Assembly: GCA_965220985.1 (NCBI GenBank)
Contig: OZ244854.1
Span: 1,240,001 to 1,304,000 of the forward strand
DNA from: JAPPHA01 sp965220985
GTDB taxonomy: Bacteria > Pseudomonadota > Alphaproteobacteria > Rhodobacterales > Rhodobacteraceae
Direction: 5' to 3'
DNA length: 64,000 nt
Shown piece by piece: positions 34,713 through 43,723 of this stretch; position 1 is the stretch's first letter; each line of letters starts with the position of its first letter. The notes under the pieces are model-generated. The model was not told the DNA's origin. It saw nothing but the letters and a program-made list of their open reading frames with translations, and did no database searches. Made by a program: the position numbers and the translations under genes.

Positions 34713-35063
34713 AGTCGACAGCGTCGGACCTCACTGACGGGCAGAACAGATCGGCGTTGTCATCGTTGGCGGTTCGGCTCACCGGAGAAAGCCAGACTGA
34801 CCTGTCGGCAATCGAATGAATTGCGGTCGTGCACGCCTGTCCGCCCGCAAACCTCGAAAAACATGCCACCAATTTCGACCAGGGCGTGATTTTCGGGAGC
34901 ACAATGCCGTGCTCTCGAACCGCCAGGGACTCGCGGTCATGGCCAAGAGGTTGGCGATGCTCATGCGTCCTGTTCACCGGTTGGCTCCACGAAGGCGAAT
35001 TTGCTGTCGAATGATCGTCGAAAGCGGTTATACGAAACGCCGGTTGTCCGAGGAGATGCAGTC
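34713..35063. other. Intergenic stretch between bhcD and the amidohydrolase gene
   Basis: About 350 bases without a recognisable gene. No strong terminator hairpin was seen after bhcD. The gap suggests that the amidohydrolase has its own promoter. Confidence 0.4.
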
Positions 35064-36686
35064 ATGATCACCGTGTTCGAAGCAAGAAAAGTCATCACCA
35101 TGGATCGCAACATGCCCCAGGCGACGCATGTGGCGGTGCGCAACGGTCTCGTGATTGCGGTCGGCGGTCCGGATTGCGCGCAAGGCTGGAGCGACCACAT
35201 CGTGCATGACGATCGCTTCGCAAGCCAGATCATGATGCCTGGACTGATCGAGGCGCATGCCCACGTGATGACGGGCGGTGTCTCGCGTTACTGCTATGTC
35301 GGCCATTACCCAAGAACAGGCGTCGACGGCGAAGTCTGGGAAGGCGCCACTTCCAATGACGCGGTCGTCAAGCAGCTTCGAGGCGTTGCGGCAACGACAT
35401 CGACAAACGCCCCGGTGGTAGGTTGGGGATTCGACCCGAGCTTCGTCGACGGGCCACGGCTGGACCGACATCTGCTCGACAAGGTCTCAACCGATCATCC
35501 GGTCGTTCTGTTCCACTCGAATTTCCATGTGCTATGCGCCAACTCCCGCGCTCTTGAACTGGCGGGTCTCGATGCCAGCTCGGACATCGAGGGGCTGTGC
35601 ATGGCCGATGACGGAACGCTGACCGGAGAGCTGCGGGAATTCAAGGCGATGGCGCCGGCGATGGAAGTGGCCGGCATGTCGGTCTCCGGGCTTTCCGACG
35701 AACAGTCGGTGCGCGATTACGGCCGATTGGCCCGAAACTGCGGGGTGACCACCATCGCCGATCTCAGTTCGGACCTTTACGAAGAGGAAGTCCGGATGCT
35801 CCTCGACGTGACCTCCGAGCCGGACTTCCCCATCCGCTACTCTCCGGTTATGGCGGCGACCGACGTCGAGCCGGAGGAGGCGGCCGAAAGGGCTCTTGCG
35901 CTTCGCAAGAGATCGACATCGAAACTGTTCCTTGGCAGCGCCAAGCTGTTCACCGACGGAGCCATCCAGGGCTGGACGGCGAAGCTGAAGCCGCCCGGTT
36001 ACATGACGGGCGTCGACAACGGCATCTGGAACATGGACATGGACGACTTTCGCAAGTCGGTTCGGATCCTGCACGCCGCCGGGGTCAAGGTCCATGTTCA
36101 CACCAACGGCGACAAGGCAACCGAAGAGGCGATCTGCGCGTTCGAAGAGGCCATGCTTGCTTCTCCGAATCCGGATCTGCGGCACACGCTGGAGCATTCA
36201 CAACTCGCGGGCATCGACCAGTTCAAGCGCATGCGCGCGCTTGGGCTGACGGTCAATCTGTTCGCCAACCATCTGCACTACTTTGGCGATGTCCATTGGA
36301 CGAAAACAATTGGTCCTGATCGTGCTCGCAGGATGAACGCCTGTGCAGACGCGTGGAGGATCTTCAACGGTGAATTCGCCATTCACTCCGATGCCCCGGT
36401 GACACCGCTCGCTCCGCTCAAGACCGCATGGTGTGCGGTCAATCGCAAGACCATGTCGGGCAGAACGCTTGGCGACTCCCAGCAGCTCACCGTCCCGCAG
36501 GCTCTTCATTGCATCACGATGGGCGCGGCTCATGTTCTCAAGCTCGATGATCGCGTGGGCTCGATCCAGTGCGGGAAACATGCGGATTTCTGCATTCTGG
36601 GTGCCGACCCGCTTGAAGTCGATCCCGCCGAACTCGATTCCGTCCCTGTTGTTGCGACCGTTCTCGGCGGCAAGCCAACCAAGTGA
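35064..36686 (+). CDS. Metal-dependent amidohydrolase, YtcJ-like
   Basis: A 540-residue member of the Amidohydro_3 (YtcJ) group of the amidohydrolase superfamily. The metal motif H-x-H is in LIEAHAHVMTGG (about residue 73). Further ligands are plausible in VKVHVHTNGDKATEEA and in FAIHSDAPVTPL. The C-terminal composite-barrel end GSIQCGKHADFCIL is typical. The ATG at 35064 is preferred because GAGGAG is close upstream; the frame is open from 35001. YtcJ-like enzymes cleave N-acyl or cyclic amides, but most substrates are unknown. The position next to bhc and a peptide-type ABC transporter suggests release of an amino-acid-like compound. Confidence 0.82.
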   Translation: MITVFEARKVITMDRNMPQATHVAVRNGLVIAVGGPDCAQGWSDHIVHDDRFASQIMMPGLIEAHAHVMTGGVSRYCYVGHYPRTGVDGEVWEGATSNDAVVKQLRGVAATTSTNAPVVGWGFDPSFVDGPRLDRHLLDKVSTDHPVVLFHSNFHVLCANSRALELAGLDASSDIEGLCMADDGTLTGELREFKAMAPAMEVAGMSVSGLSDEQSVRDYGRLARNCGVTTIADLSSDLYEEEVRMLLDVTSEPDFPIRYSPVMAATDVEPEEAAERALALRKRSTSKLFLGSAKLFTDGAIQGWTAKLKPPGYMTGVDNGIWNMDMDDFRKSVRILHAAGVKVHVHTNGDKATEEAICAFEEAMLASPNPDLRHTLEHSQLAGIDQFKRMRALGLTVNLFANHLHYFGDVHWTKTIGPDRARRMNACADAWRIFNGEFAIHSDAPVTPLAPLKTAWCAVNRKTMSGRTLGDSQQLTVPQALHCITMGAAHVLKLDDRVGSIQCGKHADFCILGADPLEVDPAELDSVPVVATVLGGKPTK

Positions 36687-37005
36687 GCTGAGTGTACGCA
36701 TGACAGGTGACAGGCACCTGGATCCTTCGCGGTCTCGGCTTGGGCGTGGCATCGAGGCAGGCTGAGCGATCGCGACTGGACGGGAACGGCGGAGTTGTCG
36801 CGAGAGATTCTCGTGTCGAGCAATCACTCACCCCTTGTTGCCGACAAGGACGACGGCGCGATGTCAACTTGTGTGTTCGGGGTGTCTCAACCCAACATGT
36901 TACAAAAATACGACCTATGCCCAAAAACTGTAACTTTTCGCTTGGCAGGGCCCTTCGAGACCGCTATGGTGGGTCCAACAGGTTGAAATCCGGGAGGTTT
37001 GTCCG
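36687..37005 (+). promoter_or_regulatory. Promoter region of the paaJ-paaABCDE operon
   Basis: A 319-base gap without a gene. An inverted repeat GTTACA (36899-36904) and TGTAAC (36929-36934) encloses a 24-base A-rich spacer about 70-105 bases upstream of paaJ. It is a candidate site for the PaaX-type repressor encoded in this cluster, but it does not match the E. coli PaaX box, so assignment is tentative. Confidence 0.4.
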
Positions 37006-38208
37006 TTGGATGCCTTGATTTGCGACGGAGTGCGAACCCCGATCGGGCGGTATGCGGGTGCCCTGTCGTCGCTCAGGACGGACGATCTGGCCGCAGTTCC
37101 TATCTCGGCACTGGTCGAGCGAAACCGGGGCGTCGACTGGAACCGTGTCGACGAAGTCGTGCTGGGTTGCGCAAACCAGGCCGGCGAAGACAACCGCAAT
37201 GTCGCAAGAATGGCAGCGCTGCTCGCCGGGCTGCCCGTCGAGGTGCCGGCGCTGACGGTGAACAGACTTTGCGCGAGCGGGATGGACGCGATCGCGATCG
37301 CGGGCCGAGCCATTCGCGCGGGCGACCAACACCTGGCGATTGCGGGCGGCGTGGAGAGCATGAGCCGTGCGCCTTTCGTCATGCCGAAACCGGTTGCGGC
37401 GTTTTCGCGTTCAACGGAGATCCACGACACGACCATCGGTTGGCGGTTCGTGAACTCGAAGATCGAGGCGGCTCATGGCATTCACTCGATGCCCGAGACG
37501 GCTGACAATGTTGCCGATGAATACGAAATCTCGCGGGCTGACCAGGACGGTTTTGCCGAACGCAGCCAGGCACGCTGGGCCGCTGCAAACGCTGCGGGAA
37601 TCCACCGGGAAGAGATCGTCCCGGTCACGGTGCCGGGTCCCCGACGGAGCGTGGTGACGGTTACTGAAGACGAACATCCAAGGCCGGGCACCACGGCGGA
37701 AAAACTTGCCGCCCTGAGAGGGATCAACGGGTCGGGCCTGTCCGTGACCGCTGGAAATGCCAGCGGAGTCAACGACGGCGCTGCGGCAGTTCTGATGGCA
37801 TCAAGCGAGGGTGTTCGCGATCACTCCCTGAGCCCGCTTGCCCGTGTCGTCGGTGTGGCATCGGCGGGCGTGCAGCCCAGGATCATGGGCATCGGGCCGG
37901 TGCCCGCGTGCAGGAAGGCGCTCGCCCAAACGGGATTGAGCCTCGATTCGATGGACGTTATCGAACTGAACGAGGCCTTTGCCAGCCAGGCGCTGGCGAC
38001 ACTGCGGGAGCTCGGTTTGGCCGACGACGACGAACGGGTCAATCCGAACGGCGGCGCGATCGCCTTCGGCCATCCGCTCGGCATGACAGGGACCCGGATC
38101 GTTCTGACAGCGGTCCGTCAGTTGCACCGAATTCGGGGCAGATACGCTCTGTGCATGATGTGCGTCGGGGTCGGGCAGGGAACGGCAATCATTCTGGAAC
38201 GCGCATAA
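37006..38208 (+). CDS. paaJ: 3-oxoadipyl-CoA/3-oxo-5,6-dehydrosuberyl-CoA thiolase
   Basis: A 400-residue thiolase that splits 3-oxoadipyl-CoA into succinyl-CoA and acetyl-CoA, and also the C8 intermediate earlier in phenylacetate breakdown. The acyl-carrying Cys is in LTVNRLCASGMDAI (about residue 90). The His and second Cys are in GGAIAFGHPLGMTG and CMMCVGVGQG. Length and the opening LICDGVRTPIGRYAGALSSL are those of PaaJ/PcaF. The start is TTG at 37006: GGGAGG at 36992-36997 is eight bases before it and no in-frame ATG lies near. It leads the paaABCDE genes by 13 bases. PcaF of protocatechuate breakdown is excluded mainly by context. Confidence 0.9.
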   Translation: MDALICDGVRTPIGRYAGALSSLRTDDLAAVPISALVERNRGVDWNRVDEVVLGCANQAGEDNRNVARMAALLAGLPVEVPALTVNRLCASGMDAIAIAGRAIRAGDQHLAIAGGVESMSRAPFVMPKPVAAFSRSTEIHDTTIGWRFVNSKIEAAHGIHSMPETADNVADEYEISRADQDGFAERSQARWAAANAAGIHREEIVPVTVPGPRRSVVTVTEDEHPRPGTTAEKLAALRGINGSGLSVTAGNASGVNDGAAAVLMASSEGVRDHSLSPLARVVGVASAGVQPRIMGIGPVPACRKALAQTGLSLDSMDVIELNEAFASQALATLRELGLADDDERVNPNGGAIAFGHPLGMTGTRIVLTAVRQLHRIRGRYALCMMCVGVGQGTAIILERA

Positions 38209-38221
38209 GGGAGTTCTGATC

Positions 38222-39196
38222 ATGTACGCCCAGTTGATCAAGACGGAAGATGACGACCAGTCGGCAGAAGCGCTCGCCTTCCAGGAGCGGATCGATGAAG
38301 GGGACACCATCGAGCCGAATGACTGGATGCCCAACGGCTATCGAAAGACCCTGATCAGGCAGATCGGTCAGCACGCCCACTCGGAAATCGTTGGTCAGCT
38401 GCCCGAAGGGAACTGGATCACCCGGGCACCGACTCTCGAGCGCAAGGCCATTCTGCTGGCCAAGGTCCAGGACGAGGCCGGCCACGGGCTTTACCTGTAT
38501 TGCGCTGCGGAGACTCTCGGGGTGACCCGCGACGAACTGACCGAAATGCTCCTCGAAGGGAAGATGAAGTACTCGTCGATCTTCAACTATCCGACCCTGA
38601 CATGGGCCGACATGGGTGCAGTTGGATGGTTGGTCGACAGCGCGGCCATCATGAACCAGGTCCCGCTTCAAAGGACGTCCTACGGTCCCTACGCGCGCGC
38701 GATGGTGCGGATCTGCAGGGAAGAGAGTTTCCACCAGCGGCAGGGATTCGACATCATGCTGGCGATGGTCAACGGAACGGATGACCAAAAACGCATGGCC
38801 CAGGACGCCCTCGACCGTTTCTGGTACCCTTCCCTGATGATGTTCGGACCGTCGGACAAGGACAGCGTTCATTCGGCAAGATCGATGGCCTGGAAGATCA
38901 AGATGAACACCAACGACGAGTTGAGGCAGAAATTTGTCGACCAGACCGTTCCGCAGGCGGAGCATCTCGGCCTGACTATCCCGGATCCCGACCTGAAATG
39001 GAACGAGGAGAGAGGCCAGTACGACTTCACCGAGCCGGACTGGTCCGAGTTCTTCGCCGTCATCAGTGGCCACGGGCCGTGCAATGCCGATCGAATGGCT
39101 GCCCGCAAGAAGGCCTGGGACGACGGTCGCTGGGTCCGAGACGGGCTTCTCGCCCATGCGCAGAAGCAGGCTGCACGGCAGGAGGTCGCCGCATGA
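38222..39196 (+). CDS. paaA: Phenylacetyl-CoA epoxidase catalytic subunit
   Basis: A 324-residue diiron oxygenase alpha subunit that epoxidises the ring of phenylacetyl-CoA. Diiron ligands are visible in E-R-K-A-I-L-L-A-K-V-Q-D-E-A-G-H (DEAGH, about residue 84) and in CREESFHQRQG (EESFH). The RFWYPSLMMFGP stretch is characteristic of PaaA. It forms the core heteromer with PaaC and is encoded in an operon with the other epoxidase subunits. Its TGA overlaps the paaB ATG. Confidence 0.96.
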   Translation: MYAQLIKTEDDDQSAEALAFQERIDEGDTIEPNDWMPNGYRKTLIRQIGQHAHSEIVGQLPEGNWITRAPTLERKAILLAKVQDEAGHGLYLYCAAETLGVTRDELTEMLLEGKMKYSSIFNYPTLTWADMGAVGWLVDSAAIMNQVPLQRTSYGPYARAMVRICREESFHQRQGFDIMLAMVNGTDDQKRMAQDALDRFWYPSLMMFGPSDKDSVHSARSMAWKIKMNTNDELRQKFVDQTVPQAEHLGLTIPDPDLKWNEERGQYDFTEPDWSEFFAVISGHGPCNADRMAARKKAWDDGRWVRDGLLAHAQKQAARQEVAA

Positions 39197-39525
39197 CATC
39201 ACCGGACAAGAACATTCCTGATGCGGACAAGAAAAGTCCAGCACGGGACGAGTGGCCGCTTTGGGAGATATTCGTGCGCGGTCGCAACGGGCTGGCGCAC
39301 CGCCATTTCGGTTCGTTGCACGCACCCGACGCCCAGACGGCGATCAAGAACGCGCGTGACGTCTACACCCGCCGAAACGAGGGCGTTTCGATCTGGGTTG
39401 TCAAGTCGGTGGACATCGCTGCTTCGTCGCCATCGGACAAGGGACCCTACTACGATCCGGCCAGTTCGAAGGTCTATCGCCACCCGACATTCTACGACGT
39501 CCCTGACGAAATCGGACACCTGTAG
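39193..39525 (+). CDS. paaB: Phenylacetyl-CoA epoxidase subunit PaaB
   Basis: A 110-residue small subunit of the epoxidase complex, with the family core LWEIFVRGRNGLAHRHFGSL then HAPDAQTAIKNARDVYTRR and SIWVV. It bridges the PaaAC dimers and has no catalytic residues of its own. An N-terminal tail of about 20 charged residues precedes the core. Its ATG overlaps the paaA stop by four bases and paaC begins five bases after its stop. Confidence 0.95.
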   Translation: MTSPDKNIPDADKKSPARDEWPLWEIFVRGRNGLAHRHFGSLHAPDAQTAIKNARDVYTRRNEGVSIWVVKSVDIAASSPSDKGPYYDPASSKVYRHPTFYDVPDEIGHL

Positions 39526-39529
39526 CACG

Positions 39530-40303
39530 ATGAACAGGTCACCGAACCCCGAAGAAGCCCGTTTCGATTTCCTGTGCAGGATGGGCGACAACACGCTCGT
39601 CCTGGGACACCGGCTCAGCGAATGGTGCGGGCACGCACCTGTCCTCGAAGAGGACATCGCGCTCGCCAACATCGCTCTCGACCTGATCGGGCAGACCCGA
39701 ATGTGGTTGGGTCTGGCAGGAGACATCGAGGGAAAGGGCCGGACCGAGGATGATCTCGCCATGCTCAGAGATGCGTGGGACTTCCGCAATCTGCTGCTGG
39801 TGGAACAGCCCAACGGCGATTTCGGTCAAACCATGGTCCGGCAGTTCCTGTTCGACGCTTGGCACGTCGAAACGCTCGACGGCCTGACCGGTTCGGCTGA
39901 TTCCCGAATTGCGGACATCGCGGCCAAGGCGGTCAAGGAAGCGCGCTATCACGTCGAGCGATCCGCCAACACCGTCATCGGCCTGGGCGACGGAACGAGC
40001 GAAAGCCACGACAGGATGCAAAACGCGCTCGACCTGCTCTGGCCCTATGTCGACGAGATGTTCGACCCTGACGATGTCGACACCACCCTGGCGGATGAGG
40101 GGGTCATTCAGCCGCTCGGAGAACTGCGACGGCTGTTCGATGCGCGCGTCCGCGACGTTCTCGCCGAGGCGACACTGAACATTCCTGCCGAGGGGCATGC
40201 ACACCGGGGTGGCAAGACGGGAGTCCGCCACTCCGAGCACCTCGGCCACCTTCTGACCCAGATGCAATGGTTGCAGCGGGCCTACCCTGGCGCTCGCTGG
40301 TAA
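39530..40303 (+). CDS. paaC: Phenylacetyl-CoA epoxidase structural subunit
   Basis: A 257-residue ferritin-like subunit that pairs with PaaA. It shows the family stretches MGDNTLVLGHRLSEWCGHAP, LEEDIALANIALDLIGQTRM and FGQTMVRQFLFDAWHV, with the KEARYHVERS helix. PaaC keeps the fold of PaaA but is thought not to carry the active diiron centre. Both gaps to its neighbours are only four bases, and no other start is needed. Confidence 0.95.
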   Translation: MNRSPNPEEARFDFLCRMGDNTLVLGHRLSEWCGHAPVLEEDIALANIALDLIGQTRMWLGLAGDIEGKGRTEDDLAMLRDAWDFRNLLLVEQPNGDFGQTMVRQFLFDAWHVETLDGLTGSADSRIADIAAKAVKEARYHVERSANTVIGLGDGTSESHDRMQNALDLLWPYVDEMFDPDDVDTTLADEGVIQPLGELRRLFDARVRDVLAEATLNIPAEGHAHRGGKTGVRHSEHLGHLLTQMQWLQRAYPGARW

Positions 40304-40307
40304 GGTC

Positions 40308-40763
40308 ATGTCGAATGTCGCCGAAATCTGGAAGTTGCTGGATCAGGTGCCGGATCCCGAGATCCCGGTGATCTCGGTTGTCGACCTCGGGATCGTGAGA
40401 GACGTCAGCTGGTGCGATGACATGCTCGAAGTGACCGTGACGCCGACCTACTCGGGCTGTCCGGCCACGGCGGTCATCGCGGCTGATATCGACAAGGCGA
40501 TCAGGAAACATGGCGTCGAGAACTTCAGGATCAGAACGCAGCTGGCGCCGCCCTGGACCACGGACTGGATGAGCGAAAAGGGCCGAGAGAACCTCGCTGC
40601 ATTCGGGATTTCCCCGCCCGAGCCGTCGGGTGGTCCGCGATCCTGTCCGCGCTGCGGCAGCAGTAAAGTTTCGCTGGTCAGCCAGTTCGGCTCGACCCCG
40701 TGCAAGGCCCAGTGGCGTTGCGGCGCCTGCCTGGAGCCCTTCGATCACTTCAAGTGCATCTGA
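40308..40763 (+). CDS. paaD: Phenylacetate pathway iron-sulfur maturation protein PaaD
   Basis: A 151-residue protein with an N-terminal MIP18/DUF59 domain (LLDQVPDPEIPVISVVDLGI, then VTVTPTYSGCPATAVIAADI). The C-terminal segment carries CPRCGSSK and CGACLEPFDHFKC cysteine pairs that can bind a metal. It is needed for assembly of the epoxidase iron centres. The position between paaC and paaE is the standard one. Confidence 0.94.
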   Translation: MSNVAEIWKLLDQVPDPEIPVISVVDLGIVRDVSWCDDMLEVTVTPTYSGCPATAVIAADIDKAIRKHGVENFRIRTQLAPPWTTDWMSEKGRENLAAFGISPPEPSGGPRSCPRCGSSKVSLVSQFGSTPCKAQWRCGACLEPFDHFKCI

Positions 40764-40773
40764 AAGCAGGGCC

Positions 40774-41841
40774 ATGTCGCTGTTTCGCTCGCTGAGAGTC
40801 ACGGATGTGCACAAGACAACGCCTGATGCGGTGGTCGTCACGCTCGAGCCCGTGGACGGCGAGGGGCTGAGCTTCATCCCGGGTCAGTACCTGACGTTTC
40901 GCAAGGTGTTCGGTGGAACCGAGGTCAGACGCAACTATTCAATCTGCGCGGCCCGCGGGGAGCCACGGGCAAAGATTGGCATCAAGCGCGTGGATGGCGG
41001 GGCTTTTTCGACCTGGGCCAACACGGCCCTGAAACCCGGTGACGTGCTCGAGGCGATGCAGCCGAGGGGCAATTTCCACGCCGAGGCAACGCCCTGGGAG
41101 ATCAGGAACCATCTCGGGTTTTCGGGAGGTTCGGGCATCACGCCGGTCCTCTCGATCCTGAAGACGGTCCTCGAAGAGCGTTCGGACAGCAGTTTCACCC
41201 TCGTTTATGCCAACAGGTCTCCCGAGACGATCATGTTTCGCGACGAACTGTCCGATCTCAAGGACCGCTATCTCGATCGGCTGAACCTCATCCACGTTCT
41301 CGAGTCCGGCATGCGGGATTCGGAGATTCTGTCCGGAATGATCGACGACGATACCTGCGACTCGCTGTTTGGCAGCTTGGTCGACGTTGGCACCGCCGAC
41401 ATGGCGTTTGTCTGCGGTCCACAACCGATGATGGCGACGATTTCGCACGCCCTTCAGCGACACGGGATGGCGCGCGACCGGATCGCGATGGAGCTGTTTC
41501 GCAGCGATCAGCCGGGCCGGCTCGAACGCGGAGACGTGCCGATACAATCGCGGCTCAAGGGTGGGACAATCGAGGTCTCGGTGACCATCGAAGGGTCGTC
41601 GCGCGAGATCCGCATGTCCAAGGGCCAGACTCTCCTTGCCGCTGCGCTCGAGAACGGGCTTGATGCCCCTTACGCCTGTCGGTCAGGAATCTGTTCGACC
41701 TGTCGCTGCCGAATTCTCGAGGGAGAGGTCGAGATGATTGCCAATCACGCCCTTGGTCGGCAGGAGGTCGAGGACGGTCACATTCTCGCCTGCCAGTCCC
41801 TGCCGGTGACCGAACGCGTCGCGATCGAATTCGAACGATAA
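40774..41841 (+). CDS. paaE: Phenylacetyl-CoA epoxidase reductase
   Basis: A 355-residue electron-transfer subunit. It has an N-terminal FAD domain (EVRRNYSICAA), an NAD(P)H domain (LGFSGGSGITPVLSIL and FVCGPQPMM) and a C-terminal plant-type ferredoxin whose cluster Cys are in CRSGICSTCRC and later ILACQS. It passes electrons from NADPH to PaaA. Last gene of the paaJ-paaABCDE operon; it converges on paaK with a 128-base gap that holds no clear terminator. Confidence 0.95.
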   Translation: MSLFRSLRVTDVHKTTPDAVVVTLEPVDGEGLSFIPGQYLTFRKVFGGTEVRRNYSICAARGEPRAKIGIKRVDGGAFSTWANTALKPGDVLEAMQPRGNFHAEATPWEIRNHLGFSGGSGITPVLSILKTVLEERSDSSFTLVYANRSPETIMFRDELSDLKDRYLDRLNLIHVLESGMRDSEILSGMIDDDTCDSLFGSLVDVGTADMAFVCGPQPMMATISHALQRHGMARDRIAMELFRSDQPGRLERGDVPIQSRLKGGTIEVSVTIEGSSREIRMSKGQTLLAAALENGLDAPYACRSGICSTCRCRILEGEVEMIANHALGRQEVEDGHILACQSLPVTERVAIEFER

Positions 41842-41969
41842 CCTTCAGTGCGCTTCGACTCGTTGCGGCCTCGGTCATCTTTGGCCGTTGCATGTTCGAG
41901 GACGGCCGAAACAGGGCGGCATCTCGTCGCGTTTTCTCGCGAGGATGAGTTCGTGCCGGTCGCCTCGGA

Positions 41970-43280
41970 TCACTCTTTCGGGCGGTTGTCGATCACCCGA
42001 CGGGCCTTGCCCTCGCTTCGCTCTAGCTGGCCGGGATCCTGGACGACGATTTCGCAGCGGATGCCCAAGGTGTCCTTGATCCGCTGCTTGAGTGCTTGCC
42101 CGGTTCCGTCCCGACTGTCCGGGTCAGCGGCCTCGGGCAGGGCTTCGACGTTGACCGTCATCTCGTCCAGCGCACCGTTCCTGTCGAGCTCGATGACGAA
42201 GTTCGGCGCCAGCCCGCTTGCGGCCACGACCAGTTCTTCGATCTGGGTGGGAAAGAGGTTGACCCCGCGCAAAATGATCATGTCGTCGGTGCGACCGGTG
42301 ATCTTCTCCATGCGTCGCATGCTTCGGGCAGTTCCCGGCAACAGCCTCGTCAGATCGCGCGTTCGGTAGCGGATGATCGGAAGAGCTTCCTTGGTGAGGG
42401 TCGTCAGGACCAGTTCGCCCTTCTCTCCGTCCGGGAGGACTGTTCCGGTCTCCGGATCGATGACCTCGGGATAGAAATAATCCTCCCAGATGTGCAGACC
42501 GTCCTTGGTTTCGACGCATTCATTGGCAACACCAGGACCAAGAACTTCCGAAAGGCCGAATATGTCAACGGCGTGCATTTCGAATGCTTCCTCGATTTCA
42601 CGCCGCATGGAATCGGTCCACGGTTCGGCGCCAAACACCCCGACATCGAGGGAGGACGCTCGCGGATCCAGACCCTGCCGATGAAACTCCTCGAGAATGT
42701 TCAGCATGTACGACGGCGTGACCATGATTGCGTTGGGTCGAAAGTCGTTGATCAGGGTGACCTGTCGTGCCGTTTGTCCCACTGACATCGGGATCGTGGT
42801 GCAGCCGAGACGCTCCGAACCGAAATGAGCGCCGAGCCCGCCCGTGAACAGACCGTAACCATAGGCAATGTGCACCATGTCGCCGCGGCGAATGCCGCTG
42901 GCTCGCATGCACCGGGCCACAAGGTCTGCCCAGTTGGAAATGTCCTGATGCGTGTATCCGACGACGGTGGGTTTGCCGGTGGTGCCGGATGAGGCATGAA
43001 TCCTGATGACCTGATCGGTCGGAACCGCAAACAGCCCGAACGGATAGCTGTCCCTCAGTTCGGCCTTGGCCATGAACGGAAACGCTTCGAGGTCGCGGAG
43101 CGAGCGAAGATCGTCCGGGTGCACGCCAGCGGCCGCAAATCGGTCCCTGTAGGCCTTGACGTTGTCGTAGGCGTGGCGAACCGACCACTTGAGCCGTTCG
43201 AGCTGAAGAGATTCGATCTCGTCTCGGCTGGCGATTTCGATTGGATCAAGCGTGGATCTGGGTGGAGTGAGGTCTTTCAT
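41970..43280 (-). CDS. paaK: Phenylacetate-CoA ligase
   Basis: A 436-residue adenylate-forming enzyme that activates phenylacetate to phenylacetyl-CoA with ATP, the entry step of the pathway. The phosphate-binding loop is HASSGTTGKPTVVGYT (about residue 95). Later adenylation motifs are in GLSEVLGPG, TRDLTRLL and GRTDDMIILRGVNLFPTQIE. Its ATG overlaps the paaI stop, so paaG-paaI-paaK form one minus-strand operon. Confidence 0.95.
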   Translation of the reverse strand: MKDLTPPRSTLDPIEIASRDEIESLQLERLKWSVRHAYDNVKAYRDRFAAAGVHPDDLRSLRDLEAFPFMAKAELRDSYPFGLFAVPTDQVIRIHASSGTTGKPTVVGYTHQDISNWADLVARCMRASGIRRGDMVHIAYGYGLFTGGLGAHFGSERLGCTTIPMSVGQTARQVTLINDFRPNAIMVTPSYMLNILEEFHRQGLDPRASSLDVGVFGAEPWTDSMRREIEEAFEMHAVDIFGLSEVLGPGVANECVETKDGLHIWEDYFYPEVIDPETGTVLPDGEKGELVLTTLTKEALPIIRYRTRDLTRLLPGTARSMRRMEKITGRTDDMIILRGVNLFPTQIEELVVAASGLAPNFVIELDRNGALDEMTVNVEALPEAADPDSRDGTGQALKQRIKDTLGIRCEIVVQDPGQLERSEGKARRVIDNRPKE

Positions 43281-43723
43281 CAGTCTTCCGTCGATTCTTC
43301 GAAAAATTGGCCCTTGATCATGCGCGACATGCCCCTGAATTCGGCGATCTTCGTGCCGTCCTGCCTGACCACCCGAACGTCGTAGATTCCGTTTGCGCCC
43401 GAAAGCGAGACCTCGCGGGCCTCGGCCCTCAGCATGTCACCCTCGCGAGCGGGTGCGATGTAGCTCACCAGATTGTGCTGGGCGACCGTCCGCCTGTTTC
43501 GGCTGTTGCAGGCAAAGGCGAAGGCAGAGTCGGCGAGCGAGAATGTCACTCCGCCGTGACACGTGCCATGGCCGTTGCAGTGGTGCGGCTTGACCTCGAG
43601 TGTCATGACCGCCCGGCCCTCGCCCACCTCGACGAGTTCCAGGCCCAGCCATTTCGATGCACGGTCGTTCTGCCACATGGCCTCGGCCGATCGTTCGGCA
43701 CGCGTCTGGGGCGACATGGTCAT
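43280..43723 (-). CDS. paaI: Hydroxyphenylacetyl-CoA thioesterase
   Basis: A 147-residue hotdog-fold thioesterase. PaaI hydrolyses dead-end CoA thioesters to free CoA. The family stretch HCNGHGTCHGGVTFSLADSA contains the catalytic region, where the Asp is in SLADSAFAFACNSR. The frame stays open far upstream, but the ATG at 43723 overlaps the paaG stop (ATGA) and gives the usual length; 43717 is the alternative. Confidence 0.93.
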   Translation of the reverse strand: MTMSPQTRAERSAEAMWQNDRASKWLGLELVEVGEGRAVMTLEVKPHHCNGHGTCHGGVTFSLADSAFAFACNSRNRRTVAQHNLVSYIAPAREGDMLRAEAREVSLSGANGIYDVRVVRQDGTKIAEFRGMSRMIKGQFFEESTED

